Assembly (NCBI GenBank): GCA_015057615.1
Contig: SVEA01000060.1
Coordinates: 1-46,382 of the forward strand
Reading direction: 5' to 3'
DNA length: 46,382 nt
Source: Lachnospiraceae bacterium
GTDB lineage: Bacteria; Bacillota; Clostridia; Lachnospirales; Lachnospiraceae
Below the pieces are notes generated by a model, which ran no database searches, had not been told where the DNA came from, and worked only from the letters and a program-made list of their open reading frames with translations. This document shows, piece after piece, positions 32,256 to 41,241 of the stretch. The translations under genes and the position numbers were made by a program. How positions within the stretch are numbered: the first letter of the stretch is position 1; each line of letters begins with the position of its first letter.

Positions 32256-34022
32256 CTATGCGTTCTTTGCCATGATACGGTTGTAGAAGGTATCAATCTT
32301 TTCTTTATATTCATCAAATTTATACAGTTCGTCATTTGCAACATCATATTTGATGGAGATTACTTTATCAAATATATCCTCTTCCCGTAATACCGACATC
32401 GGCATATTCATATCGATGAGCTGCTTTGCTTTGGTGTAGAGATAAAGAATCGTCTGCATCATTTTCAGTTGCTTTTCCAACGGAACATAGGTATCCGAAG
32501 GGTGGTAGGCATTCTGCTGAACAAAGCCCAGGCGGATTACTCTTGCAATTTCCAATACCAGCTTCTGATCATCCGGCAGTACATCACTGCCAATCAGCTT
32601 CACGATTTCATTCAACTGGCTTTCCTGAGTCAGAAGACTTAGGATCCGGTTACGGCAGTCGATAAAATCTTCACCGACATGGGTAATATACCAGGGAGCC
32701 AGATCATCCAGATATTCGCTGTAGCTGGTCAGCCATTGAATGGCAGGGAAATGTCTCGCATAGGCGAGGGACTTATCCAGTGCCCAGAAGCATCGGACGA
32801 AACGCTTCGTATTCTGGGTTACTGGCTCGGAAAAATCACCGCCCTGTGGTGATACCGCACCGATGATGGATACACTTCCTTCCGTTCCGTTTAAGTTCTC
32901 CATAAAGCCTGCTCTTTCGTAGAAGGCGGATAGCCGGGAGGCAAGATAGGCAGGGAAGCCTTCCTCCGCAGGCATTTCTTCCAAACGCCCGGATAGCTCA
33001 CGAAGCGCTTCCGCCCAGCGGGAAGTGGAGTCTGCCATGATGGCAACATGATATCCCATATCCCGGTAGTATTCTGCCAGGGTGATGCCGGTATAGATGC
33101 TGGCTTCCCGAGCAGCGACCGGCATATTGGAGGTATTTGCGATCAGCGTGGTTCTTGCAAGCAGAGGATTACCGGTCTTTGGGTCGACCAGCTTAGAGAA
33201 GTCCTCCAAAACCTCCGTCATCTCATTTCCGCGCTCGCCACAGCCGATGTAGACAATCAGATCGGCATCCGACCATTTTGCCAGCTGATGCTGCGTCATG
33301 GTTTTACCGGTACCGAATCCGCCGGGGATAGCAGCGGTGCCGCCCTTGGCTATGGGGAATAGGGTATCGATAATTCTCTGCCCCGTGATTAAGGGACGGT
33401 CGGAGGTATACCTCTTTGCTACCGGCCGGGGAATACGGATCGGCCATTTTTGTGTCAGGGAAAGTTCTTTCTCATTCCCGTTGCGGTCCGTAATGGTAAC
33501 GATCGGATTCTCGATCGTATAGTTTCCATCCGGCGCTATTTTTGTTACAACACCGGAGACATTGGGAGGAACCATGGATTTATGCACGATCGCTGTGGTT
33601 TCAGGCACCTCTGCGATAATGGTCCCGCCATAGATGTAGTCACCGGGTTTCACGGTTATATGGACCTTCCACAGCTTTTTGGTGTCCAGGGATTTTACAC
33701 TGACACCTCTGGAAATAAATGCACCGGAACGGGCAGAGATCTCCTGCAGGGGGCGTTCAATACCATCAAAGATATTACTTATAATACCGGGAGCCAGTGT
33801 CACGGAAATTGCAGCGCCCGAAGAGGTCACCTCATCCCCGGGACGAAGCCCCGTCGTTTCCTCGTAAACCTGTACGGTGGTTTGATTCTTTGTTAAGGCA
33901 ATTACTTCACCGACTAAGTTATCTTTTCCGACATATACCATATCACCCATTTTAAATCCCTGATTTTCAGAAAGATAGACAATCGGGCCATTAATGCCGT
34001 ATATTTTACCTGTTATACTCAT
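32256..34022 (-). CDS. ntpA: V-type ATPase catalytic subunit A
   Basis: The 588-residue catalytic subunit hydrolyses (or makes) ATP. It has a P-loop GGFGTGKT at residues 234-241, the GERGNEM segment and the ADSTSRWAEALRE segment, plus the long non-homologous insert (about residues 110-180) typical of A subunits. It starts 21 bp after the E-subunit stop. Confidence 0.96.
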   Translation of the reverse strand: MSITGKIYGINGPIVYLSENQGFKMGDMVYVGKDNLVGEVIALTKNQTTVQVYEETTGLRPGDEVTSSGAAISVTLAPGIISNIFDGIERPLQEISARSGAFISRGVSVKSLDTKKLWKVHITVKPGDYIYGGTIIAEVPETTAIVHKSMVPPNVSGVVTKIAPDGNYTIENPIVTITDRNGNEKELSLTQKWPIRIPRPVAKRYTSDRPLITGQRIIDTLFPIAKGGTAAIPGGFGTGKTMTQHQLAKWSDADLIVYIGCGERGNEMTEVLEDFSKLVDPKTGNPLLARTTLIANTSNMPVAAREASIYTGITLAEYYRDMGYHVAIMADSTSRWAEALRELSGRLEEMPAEEGFPAYLASRLSAFYERAGFMENLNGTEGSVSIIGAVSPQGGDFSEPVTQNTKRFVRCFWALDKSLAYARHFPAIQWLTSYSEYLDDLAPWYITHVGEDFIDCRNRILSLLTQESQLNEIVKLIGSDVLPDDQKLVLEIARVIRLGFVQQNAYHPSDTYVPLEKQLKMMQTILYLYTKAKQLIDMNMPMSVLREEDIFDKVISIKYDVANDELYKFDEYKEKIDTFYNRIMAKNA

Positions 34023-34043
34023 GTTGGAAAACTTCCTTTCTCC

Positions 34044-34613
34044 TTACGAAAGCTTGAAGGCTTCCTTTTCTTCCGCAAGCTTTGTTAGGAATGAATGATC
34101 GATTAAAATACTGCGGGAAGGAATTACCGCTCGGATGCCGCCAAAAAAGTCCCGGTCGCTTATCGTCAGCGTAACACCGGTTCTGTTTTCCAGCACGGAT
34201 TTGCGGCCTTCATCGGTGGGGTTGATATAGATAATGATTTCCGTGTTTTGTGCAAATGCCTTCGCCTGCGTTATTTTAGCAGCCAGATAGTCCTCATAAG
34301 CTGGGGACTGCATAAATTCTTTCAGCTTTTGCTCCACATCCTCAAAGATCTGCTGAACCATCTCGGTCACTTTTTCCTGCAGCTTTCTTCGAATTTTAAA
34401 TGCCTCGGTAGACAGCAGATGATTCTTCTCCCTGCGTATTTTATCCGATTCAATCCGGTACGTATTTTCTGCTTTCTTCAAAGCGGATTGCTTACGTTCC
34501 TCATATATTTTAGTGAGCGTATTTTCATAATCTGTTACGATCTGGATTCCCTGTGCGGTAGCACTCTCGATAACCGATGTATAGAAATGATCTAATTTTT
34601 CATTTAAGTTCAT
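34044..34613 (-). CDS. ntpE: V-type ATPase subunit E
   Basis: The 189-residue peripheral-stalk subunit has a long charged N-terminal helix (to about residue 100) and a small C-terminal globular domain ending in a DRDFFGGIRAV-type strand. It would pair with the G/H-like subunit encoded first in the operon. It starts 12 bp after the F-subunit stop. Confidence 0.9.
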   Translation of the reverse strand: MNLNEKLDHFYTSVIESATAQGIQIVTDYENTLTKIYEERKQSALKKAENTYRIESDKIRREKNHLLSTEAFKIRRKLQEKVTEMVQQIFEDVEQKLKEFMQSPAYEDYLAAKITQAKAFAQNTEIIIYINPTDEGRKSVLENRTGVTLTISDRDFFGGIRAVIPSRSILIDHSFLTKLAEEKEAFKLS

Positions 34614-34625
34614 AGCTACCCTCCA

Positions 34626-34934
34626 TTATAATTTTAGACCAATGGCTTCATTCACATAGGAGGTAATGAAGTCGGGTTTACGACCGGTGCCGTGCCGGTC
34701 CGGAATTTCTACAAGCAGAGGCAGCTTTCGGTTTAACTTTATGTCATTTATAATGTCCGGAAATATGGAACTGAATTTTTCCGTAATTAACAGGATGCCG
34801 ATCGTTTTATCCGCAAGAACCGCATCAAGCTGCTTTTTTAGTTCTTCCTTCTCGTGAATGACCACGCCTTCTACGCCGGCAAGCCGCATTCCTGTGTAAG
34901 TATCTACGTTATCGCTGATAAGATACATTCGCAT
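34626..34934 (-). CDS. ntpF: V-type ATPase subunit F
   Basis: The 102-residue small Rossmann-like subunit of the central stalk shows the pattern YLISDNVDTYTGMRLAGVEG and ILLITEKF. GGAGG lies 7 bases before the ATG on the minus strand. It is separated from the K-subunit gene by about 108 bp that contain a small family B-like repeat. Confidence 0.9.
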   Translation of the reverse strand: MRMYLISDNVDTYTGMRLAGVEGVVIHEKEELKKQLDAVLADKTIGILLITEKFSSIFPDIINDIKLNRKLPLLVEIPDRHGTGRKPDFITSYVNEAIGLKL

Positions 34935-34968
34935 GCCCTGACCTCCTTTCTTATATCAAACAAATAAT

Positions 34969-35019
34969 GATTTGAGAGCCAAAAGCCTTCCTAACAAATC
35001 GTCTTTTATTGCTCTCATC
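34969..35019. repeat. 51-bp mini repeat with family B-type ends
   Basis: Starts GATTTGAGAGCCAAAAGCC and ends GCTCTCATC, inverted to its start. It lies between the K and F genes of the ATPase operon. No exact target duplication was seen. Confidence 0.55.
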
Positions 35020-35042
35020 ATATAATAGGTATTTGCGAAACT

Positions 35043-35465
35043 TTAACCTAAGATCGTAAAGGATACAATCAGGCCATAAAGAGCAATACCTTCTGCCAAA
35101 GCAACGAAGATCAATGCTTTGCCCATAACGGAGGAATCCTCGCTGATGGCACCCAAGGCAGCAGAAGCCGCAGAGGCAACCGCAATACCGCCGCCGATAC
35201 AGGATAGGCCGGTGGACAGTGCCGCAGCGATAAACTTCCAGCCTTCCACAGCCGAAGCCGCTGCTTCTGCTGTTTCTGCGGCAGAAACCTTACCGCTGAA
35301 CATGAAGATATCCGCGATAATTAGGGTTGTAAAGAAAAAGAAGGCATTGCATGCAAGCGTAGTTTTTAAGCCGCCCTTGGTTTTTTTCTTATGAACAAAA
35401 AACGATCCAAACGGAATTACAATACTTAATAATAAAGCGATCAGTGTGGTTATTTTTAAAGCCAT
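35043..35465 (-). CDS. ntpK: V-type ATPase subunit K (membrane rotor proteolipid)
   Basis: The 140-residue rotor-ring subunit has four hydrophobic segments (about residues 4-24, 38-57, 78-105, 117-139). Only the last carries the ion-binding carboxylate, Glu125 in ALAEGIALYG. The first hairpin is degenerate and lacks one. The Gln typical of Na+-binding c subunits is absent from the GGGIAVASA helix, which mildly favours H+ (inference). The ATG at 35465 has AAGGAGG upstream; an in-frame start at 35492 is unlikely. Confidence 0.9.
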   Translation of the reverse strand: MALKITTLIALLLSIVIPFGSFFVHKKKTKGGLKTTLACNAFFFFTTLIIADIFMFSGKVSAAETAEAAASAVEGWKFIAAALSTGLSCIGGGIAVASAASAALGAISEDSSVMGKALIFVALAEGIALYGLIVSFTILG

Positions 35466-35531
35466 GATAGAAATCCTCCTTATATTTGACAAAATTTAAA
35501 TTCATATACGAAACGCGGGTAAGAAACCTGC

Positions 35532-37427
35532 TTATTTGTAGGGTTTAAATTCCTTACCGGTTCCTTTGTAGAAACGGCTGAACATCTCATAATATTCCAG
35601 ACGCAGGACCTGGATCGCTACGATCAAGCCTTCCATTCCGGCGACAAAGAGATTGCCGATCACCAGTACCGCAATGTTAGGGCTGCCAGATTTTACTCCT
35701 GCAAGCAGCATGACGACTCCCATCATTGCTGCGTGGCTTAAAGCGAATGCGCCGACACGAAGAAAGGATATCGTATTGGTTACATAGCTTAATAAAACCT
35801 CGAACAGCTCAAAAAATGATTCGACGAAGAACATCCCTTTCTTTTCCGGGAATATATGTGGGTTCTTCTCGACCCAATGCGTTAAAGGTTCTTTGAAGAA
35901 GATAAGCAGCAGCGGAATGCCGAAGAAAATTACCAGCACAATGGCTGCCGGCAGGGTATGTCCGGTCGAGGCAAGCAGTACGCAGGTAACTGCCGCGCTG
36001 TAGAAGACAAGTCCAGGAATGCCATTGGTATCAAAGAACACTTTGCCGTATTCCTTTGCCTTGATTCCGTTGATTATGTTAATAATCATGGCGATGATAA
36101 TTAAAGCTACACCAAATCCTACCGCAGTAAGAAGTACCGTCATGACATTCGCCATCGGGGAGAGCCAGAGGGGGGTCAGCACATCCTCAAAGCCGAAGAT
36201 GCTTCCATAAACAAATCCGAACAGGGTGGAAAATACACCGGCCATAGCGACAATCGCCGCCAGATTCATCTTCTTAAGCTTATAAAGCAGAGCGCCGCCG
36301 ATGGCTAAAACAAGACCCTGCCCGACATCCCCAAACATGATTCCAAAGATCAGGGAATAGGTGATTGCAACAAAGGAAGTCGGATCCACCTCATCATAGG
36401 CGGGCAGGCCGTACATCTGAAGGAACATCTCAAAGGGCTTAAAAAGCTTAGGGTTCTTCAGCTTCGTGGGTGGCTTTGTGATCGGGCTTTCCTGCCCCTC
36501 CTCCATGGTGCAATACAGACCCTTTTCCTGCTTCATATCCTCTAAAAAAGCTTCGGAATATTTGTCCTCGATCCAGCCGCAGAGGATAAAGAAAACCTCG
36601 TCATTTCCCTTTCCTTTGGTGATTGCTGCAAGCTTACGTACATCAAAATTTTTTGTAAAAAGGCTTAAAGTCCTTTTCGCCAGCAGGATATCTTCCGCGT
36701 TTTCATTGACAGCCTGTTTCATCTGTGCAGAGATTTTTGACAACGCTTCCTTTACTTTCATACTCTCTGTCAGGATCGATTGATATGCATTCACCGGTGT
36801 GCCCTCGTAGGAATCCGAAAGGAATATCCGCTCAAAGTGAAGAGAGGAATAGATGGCATCGATGCGGACTGCCTCTGCGGAGGGAGCAAAATACACACCC
36901 CACACATACTCCCGGTCCCGGTCACATTCAAAAAAGTATGTGTCGGAATTGTCATAGACATACTTAATAAACTTATTGTAATATTCATGTGCTACCTTAC
37001 CGAACCGGAATTTGATAAATTTAAAATTCATCAGCTTGTTTAAATCAAATTCCAGACTCCGAAAAGGTTCAATCTGGCGCTTCAAATCCTCCAGTTCATC
37101 CCTGCGGACAAATAATTCTTTTCGCTTTGCATTAAAGTCCTGCAACTTCAAAAAATTAGAATTAATAATATCGGATGCCTTATCCGCAGGAATGATGGTA
37201 TCCCCTGTGGGAGCCTTCGGATCAAGAAGATTCGTAAGCTCCTCCGATCGTTCTATTAGTTCCCGGTAAGGATTTGCTTCTACGAAAGGTCGTAAGCTGC
37301 GTACGGTACTCAGTTCTGCCAAAGCATTTTCAAGATGGATATCATACTTAGTCAGATAGACATTTACAATGCGGTCAAATTCGCTTTTCGGACCGGTAAT
37401 CGTTAAGAACTTCATTTTTTCAATCAA
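35532..37427 (-). CDS. ntpI: V-type ATPase subunit I (a-type stator)
   Basis: The 631-residue protein has a soluble N-terminal half with coiled coils and a C-terminal half with about seven to eight membrane helices that forms the ion half-channels. The family segment GxMFGDVGQG (IMFGDVGQG) and the helix near SFLRVGAFALSHAAM are present. The start is TTG at 37427, seven bases after GGAGGT; an ATG four codons later is too far from it. It lies 57 bp after the C-subunit gene. Confidence 0.93.
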   Translation of the reverse strand: MIEKMKFLTITGPKSEFDRIVNVYLTKYDIHLENALAELSTVRSLRPFVEANPYRELIERSEELTNLLDPKAPTGDTIIPADKASDIINSNFLKLQDFNAKRKELFVRRDELEDLKRQIEPFRSLEFDLNKLMNFKFIKFRFGKVAHEYYNKFIKYVYDNSDTYFFECDRDREYVWGVYFAPSAEAVRIDAIYSSLHFERIFLSDSYEGTPVNAYQSILTESMKVKEALSKISAQMKQAVNENAEDILLAKRTLSLFTKNFDVRKLAAITKGKGNDEVFFILCGWIEDKYSEAFLEDMKQEKGLYCTMEEGQESPITKPPTKLKNPKLFKPFEMFLQMYGLPAYDEVDPTSFVAITYSLIFGIMFGDVGQGLVLAIGGALLYKLKKMNLAAIVAMAGVFSTLFGFVYGSIFGFEDVLTPLWLSPMANVMTVLLTAVGFGVALIIIAMIINIINGIKAKEYGKVFFDTNGIPGLVFYSAAVTCVLLASTGHTLPAAIVLVIFFGIPLLLIFFKEPLTHWVEKNPHIFPEKKGMFFVESFFELFEVLLSYVTNTISFLRVGAFALSHAAMMGVVMLLAGVKSGSPNIAVLVIGNLFVAGMEGLIVAIQVLRLEYYEMFSRFYKGTGKEFKPYK

Positions 37428-37484
37428 TTATGACACCTCCAATTCATTTTGGCGGGGGAAATACCGATACGGTATTCTCCTGCG

Positions 37485-38519
37485 TTATTGTATAATATAG
37501 GACAGTCTGTTCTGGGGGTTCAGCCGGTAACGGATGCATTCCAAAGCAGTAATCAAACGCGATATTTCCAGCTCCTTCTGATATAAATATTCATTGGCAG
37601 TCGCCATGGAGGAGGGATATTTCCTCTTATTCATTTGATATACTTTTCTTACAAGCTGTTTATATTTGCTTTCCATGGTGTGATTTTGCAGAGCAGGGTA
37701 CATCTCCTTATATGCGGTATGCTTCATCAGTTCCATAAACTCCTCCATAGAATTTGCAGTAGCCATGCCGGCAAGCTGCTCCTTTGTCAGCCTATATGTG
37801 ATCGGAAGGATATAGGATAATATATCCGCTGCCTCCAGGTTATAGATGCTTTTTGAACGATAGATCCACATGATATTTAAGAGATCAATCTCCGTACCGA
37901 GCCGGCCTGTGAATGCCTTATAATTATCTCCGGTCAACAGCTTCTCTTTTAATTTCCATGCCTTCCCGAAATAATACTGGTCCAATTGCATTTCATAATC
38001 AAAGGAGCTGAGGTTCCTGCCGGAGGCCTGGAGCTTTTCAAAAAATGGATAGTACTGCGTTCCTTTTAAATTCTGAATATATTCTTCCATGGACACAGAG
38101 GCAGACAGCGCGGCAACATTAATTTTTAGATGCTTTGTAAAAAACGGATGTACATCCGGAGCATTGGCATCTTCTTCGCTGTAAACCAGACGGATACAGG
38201 ATTTTAATATTCGAACCTCATAGCGAAAGAAGAGAAGATCCAGATCCCTTCGCTGCTCGGCATCAGCAAACCGATAGATCTTTGCAAAATCAAGGTACAG
38301 TGCATAGATTAAGATCTTCTCCACATCCCCCCGATGCAATATCGTGTTCCCATAATGGCGAAAGATTTCCCGATATCCCGGATGATCCGCAAGGAGTGCA
38401 TTAAATTCCGCGACCGAGTCCAGATTGGCGATCTTAGTGTATTCCTCTCTGCTGATCAAATTGGCTTCCATAGCCCGTACTTTTGTATTAATTCCACTAT
38501 AGGATAAAAGATTATTCAT
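37485..38519 (-). CDS. ntpC: V-type ATPase subunit C (d / AC39 type)
   Basis: The 344-residue funnel-shaped subunit joins the central stalk to the proteolipid ring. The vATP-synt_AC39 pattern is visible at the N-terminus (LLSYSGINTKVRAMEANLIS) and in the WIYRSKSIYNL region. The whole chain is helical and rich in Tyr, Leu and Lys. Second gene of the operon. Confidence 0.9.
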   Translation of the reverse strand: MNNLLSYSGINTKVRAMEANLISREEYTKIANLDSVAEFNALLADHPGYREIFRHYGNTILHRGDVEKILIYALYLDFAKIYRFADAEQRRDLDLLFFRYEVRILKSCIRLVYSEEDANAPDVHPFFTKHLKINVAALSASVSMEEYIQNLKGTQYYPFFEKLQASGRNLSSFDYEMQLDQYYFGKAWKLKEKLLTGDNYKAFTGRLGTEIDLLNIMWIYRSKSIYNLEAADILSYILPITYRLTKEQLAGMATANSMEEFMELMKHTAYKEMYPALQNHTMESKYKQLVRKVYQMNKRKYPSSMATANEYLYQKELEISRLITALECIRYRLNPQNRLSYIIQ

Positions 38520-38554
38520 AGTTAATAACCACGCCTTTCAAAGCCTGCAATTTT

Positions 38555-38652
38555 GATTCAAGTGTCAAAAGCCGATTTATAAAACTAACTTCATCAATAT
38601 GCACAATTTATGCATAGATAAGTAATAGAAAATATATTCCATCCGCAACACG
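38555..38652. repeat. Family B fragment (left arm only), second example
   Basis: Starts GATTCAAGTGTCAAAAGCC and follows the left arm of family B for about 100 bp, stopping at CGCAACACGC. It lies in the gap between the first two ATPase genes. The break matches that of the fragment at 21437. Confidence 0.7.
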
Positions 38653-38681
38653 CTCTCACTTGCAGTCTGCTTCCATTTCGT

Positions 38682-38993
38682 CTAGGAATGAATAATATTT
38701 TCAAAAACCTGCCGGACCAAAGCATCGTGCTCGTTTTTATTAATTGCATTAAGATTTTTGATACGGTTTTCGAAGCTTACTATCATTTCCGCTTTTTCCT
38801 TGGTAAGCTCGTTGTTTGTTCTCTCCTGTAAGGAGTGTAATTTTTGCGCACTGTCGGAAGCAATGGCGGTCTCCATTTTCTCTATATTTTGTTCAAACTC
38901 TTCATGAAGCTTTTTTTTATGCTCATTTGCTTTTGCTACAATTTGATTTGCTTTTTCCTCAATTTCATATAGCTGGCGAATCATTTTCTCCAT
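38682..38993 (-). CDS. V-type ATPase subunit G/H-like peripheral stalk protein
   Basis: The 103-residue product is one long charged coiled coil (EEKANQIVAKANEHKKK...), as in the peripheral-stalk partner of subunit E. The start is set at the ATG at 38993, where GAGGGA lies about 7 bases upstream and the length fits the family (about 105). The frame stays open to a GTG at 39110, but that extension is not family-like. It is the first gene of the nine-gene operon. Confidence 0.8.
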   Translation of the reverse strand: MEKMIRQLYEIEEKANQIVAKANEHKKKLHEEFEQNIEKMETAIASDSAQKLHSLQERTNNELTKEKAEMIVSFENRIKNLNAINKNEHDALVRQVFENIIHS

Positions 38994-39298
38994 AAGATCA
39001 TCCCTCATTTCTGCGTAGATTTCTGCGCGCCTCTCCTTAACAAGATATACTTTATAGTGGCTCAATATTTTAACTCTCTTTTTGAAAAAAATTCTATATA
39101 AAATTTTCACAAAATTTTAAAAAAGAATAAATTCCCTTTTGTGCAGGAATCATGTGAGTTAAAGAAATAACAAAATTTTTATAAATATAGAAATTGTGAT
39201 ATAATTATTATTACTAATATTCTTGGTAATATATCCTATGGAGCAAGAAAGATAATTTTGTTCATATTTACTTTAGACAGCAGTTCTTTTTTTACAGC

Positions 39299-39327
39299 TT
39301 TACGAAGATAAGTATTTGATTTATAAT
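39299..39327 (+). promoter_or_regulatory. Candidate promoter for the VanZ-like gene
   Basis: TTTACG (39299-39304), a 17-bp spacer and TATAAT (39322-39327). The divergent gap 38994-39499 is very A/T-rich and also must hold the ATPase operon promoter, which was not pinned down. A 12-bp perfect palindrome TAAGTATACTTA lies at 39366-39377. Confidence 0.4.
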
Positions 39328-39430
39328 AAACGTAGCAATTTTCATAATCCTTCCTAGTGCATAATTAAGTATACTTAGGAAAATCTAAATACAATAATAG
39401 TGAAAAAGATTACCAATCTTTTACTCCTGC

Positions 39431-39486
39431 AGGTTTGTGTCTGTGCGGCATCCACAAACTCTATAATACGTAAAAAGCCGCGCAAA
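39431..39486. repeat. Short hairpin repeat family E, copy 3
   Basis: GTTTGTG (39433-39439) pairs with CACAAAC (39453-39459), followed by CTATAATACGTAAAAAGCCG, similar to copies at 7858 and 11792. It abuts the GAGAGG ribosome site of the VanZ-like gene. Confidence 0.6.
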
Positions 39487-39499
39487 AGAGAGGTTTGGC

Positions 39500-39985
39500 G
39501 TGAAAGAAAAAACGAGAAAGAGAATTACTTGGTGCGGTTGGCTCCTGTTTTATTTATACATCATATTATTATGCTATTTCTTATTTTTGAGTGAGCATTA
39601 CGGAAGGGATATTATTTCGAAGGAATATCGATACAATCTGGAACTATTTAAAGAAATTAAACGGTTTATAAAATACCGGGAACAGCTGGGCTTTGAAAAT
39701 TTTGCGGTAAATATTCTCGGCAACATTCTTGCCTTTGCTCCGTTTGGCTTCCTGCTTCCTATGCTGAAGAAATCCTACCGTCATTTTTTTGTAATAGCCC
39801 TCTTTAGTGCTTTGTTCAGCCTGTCCATCGAACTGGTTCAATTGTATACACGGGTAGGTATTTTTGATGTGGATGACATTTTGATGAATACGATCGGGGG
39901 AATCTTAGGCTATATTGTATTTACCCTTCTGCATTTTATTTACCGCAGAACGCATAAGGAAACAACCGTTAAGAAGGGAGACTGA
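39500..39985 (+). CDS. VanZ-family membrane protein
   Basis: The 161-residue protein has four membrane segments and the VanZ-like pattern NFAVNILGNILAFAPFGFLL, then SLSIELVQL and VDDILMNTIGGILGY. VanZ family members are linked to low-level teicoplanin resistance, but most are of unknown role. The start is GTG, with GAGAGG six bases upstream. Two bases separate its stop from the next ATG, so the two genes are co-transcribed. Confidence 0.88.
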   Translation: MKEKTRKRITWCGWLLFYLYIILLCYFLFLSEHYGRDIISKEYRYNLELFKEIKRFIKYREQLGFENFAVNILGNILAFAPFGFLLPMLKKSYRHFFVIALFSALFSLSIELVQLYTRVGIFDVDDILMNTIGGILGYIVFTLLHFIYRRTHKETTVKKGD

Positions 39986-39987
39986 GC

Positions 39988-40329
39988 ATGTGGAAGATAC
40001 GCATGTGGAAAAAGAATAGGGAAATGATTCATTTCTCGGGCAGGAGGCATACCAGACTGGGGGTAACCTCTGCAGTCATCGGGATCGTGAATGTCCTGGG
40101 ATTTACAACGGTCAGTATCCTGTCGGGTACTTCCCACGGAAACGGCGGTATCTATCTTGGCATCATCGGGCTGCTGCTATTCGGTTTCGCCATCTATGGC
40201 TTCTATCTTTCCTATAAAGCCTTAAAGGAGAAGGATGTTTTTTATCGTTTTCCCATGATCGGAATCAGTTTGAACGGTCTTATGATCATTATTTTCTTGA
40301 TTTTATATATCATTGGTTTTGGAGGATAG
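39988..40329 (+). CDS. Small membrane protein, unknown function
   Basis: The 113-residue protein has a short basic N-terminus (RMWKKNREMIHFSGRRHT) and three hydrophobic segments (about residues 25-45, 54-74, 91-111). It resembles small Lachnospiraceae membrane proteins of the DUF6142 type, but this assignment is tentative. AAGGGAG lies 7 bases before the ATG, directly behind the VanZ-like gene. Confidence 0.7.
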   Translation: MWKIRMWKKNREMIHFSGRRHTRLGVTSAVIGIVNVLGFTTVSILSGTSHGNGGIYLGIIGLLLFGFAIYGFYLSYKALKEKDVFYRFPMIGISLNGLMIIIFLILYIIGFGG

Positions 40330-40337
40330 TGTGAATA

Positions 40338-40492
40338 GTCTCGCAAAAAAACTGCGAGACATTACAAGAATAGCAAAAGCAGCTATTCTTCGAAATTTAT
40401 GTCCAAAGAGTATGGGCGTTAATGAAAAAACATATTCACCAAGCGAATTAACTCGCTTTGCAATACCTAGCCTGCGGCACAAAGTTTGCAGG
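40338..40492. repeat. Series of four small hairpins
   Basis: In order: GTCTCGCA/TGCGAGAC (40338-40360), AGAATAGC/GCTATTCT (40367-40389), AAGCGA/TCGCTT (40441-40458) and CCTGC/GCAGG (40471-40492). They fill the gap between the small membrane protein and the HD hydrolase gene. None has a T-run. Confidence 0.65.
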
Positions 40493-40507
40493 TAGTCAAG
40501 GAAGGGC

Positions 40508-41113
40508 ATGGTTATTATGAGTAGGTTAGAGGAACAGATCAAGTTTATTCTAGAGGTAGATAAGCTGAAGAATATTGTACGGCAGAACTATCTCGTTGAT
40601 GGGAGCCGTAAAGAGGATGATGCGGATCATTCCTGGCATCTTGCGCTGATGTGCGCGGTACTAAGTGAATATGCGAAGGAGCCAATTGATGTATTAAAGA
40701 CAATGACGATGGTACTCATTCATGATATTGTTGAAATTGATGCGGGGGATACCTACGCTTATGACATAAAGGCACACGATACCAAGAGGCAGAGAGAGAC
40801 CGCTGCCGCTGACCGGATCTTTCATCTGCTGCCGCCGGATCAGGCAGAGAAGATACGGGCGCTGTGGGAGGAATTTGAGGAAGGGGTTACTCCGGAGGCT
40901 AGATTCGCCATCACGCTGGATCATATACAACCGCTTCTATTGAATTCAGGCAGTAACGGAAAGTCGTGGAAAGAGCATCAGGTCAAGCTTTCCCAGATAC
41001 TTCACAGAAATGAGACAACGCATGAGGGCTCGGAGACCTTATGGGAATATGGGCTGGGCATCATCCATCGAAATGTTGAGAATGGAAATATTACCAACGA
41101 TTTGCAGGAGTAG
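40508..41113 (+). CDS. HD-domain hydrolase, HDDC2/YfbR-like
   Basis: The 201-residue HD-superfamily phosphohydrolase has the pattern DADHSWHLAL with the first metal His, then the HD pair in LIHDIVEIDAGD (residues 72-73) and a later Asp in LDHIQP. Relatives are 5'-deoxynucleotidases acting on deoxynucleoside monophosphates. Two starts are possible, ATG 40508 or ATG 40517; the ribosome site AAGGAAGGG lies just before both and does not decide. Confidence 0.88.
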   Translation: MVIMSRLEEQIKFILEVDKLKNIVRQNYLVDGSRKEDDADHSWHLALMCAVLSEYAKEPIDVLKTMTMVLIHDIVEIDAGDTYAYDIKAHDTKRQRETAAADRIFHLLPPDQAEKIRALWEEFEEGVTPEARFAITLDHIQPLLLNSGSNGKSWKEHQVKLSQILHRNETTHEGSETLWEYGLGIIHRNVENGNITNDLQE

Positions 41114-41241
41114 CCCCATAGAAATTTTTGAGTAATCCAATCGAGTTTGGATTTGCGCAAACATTTATGAACTTGTGTATGCAAAAAAATGGTGTAGAAA
41201 TGAGTTAAGAGTAGAAATAAAGTGAAAGGTGGAGGGATAGG

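Noticed and set aside
38994-39110. Longer N-terminus for the first V-ATPase subunit
   Set aside because: The frame stays open to a GTG at 39110, but the extra 39 residues are basic and hydrophobic, unlike the coiled-coil family, and no ribosome site is correctly placed.
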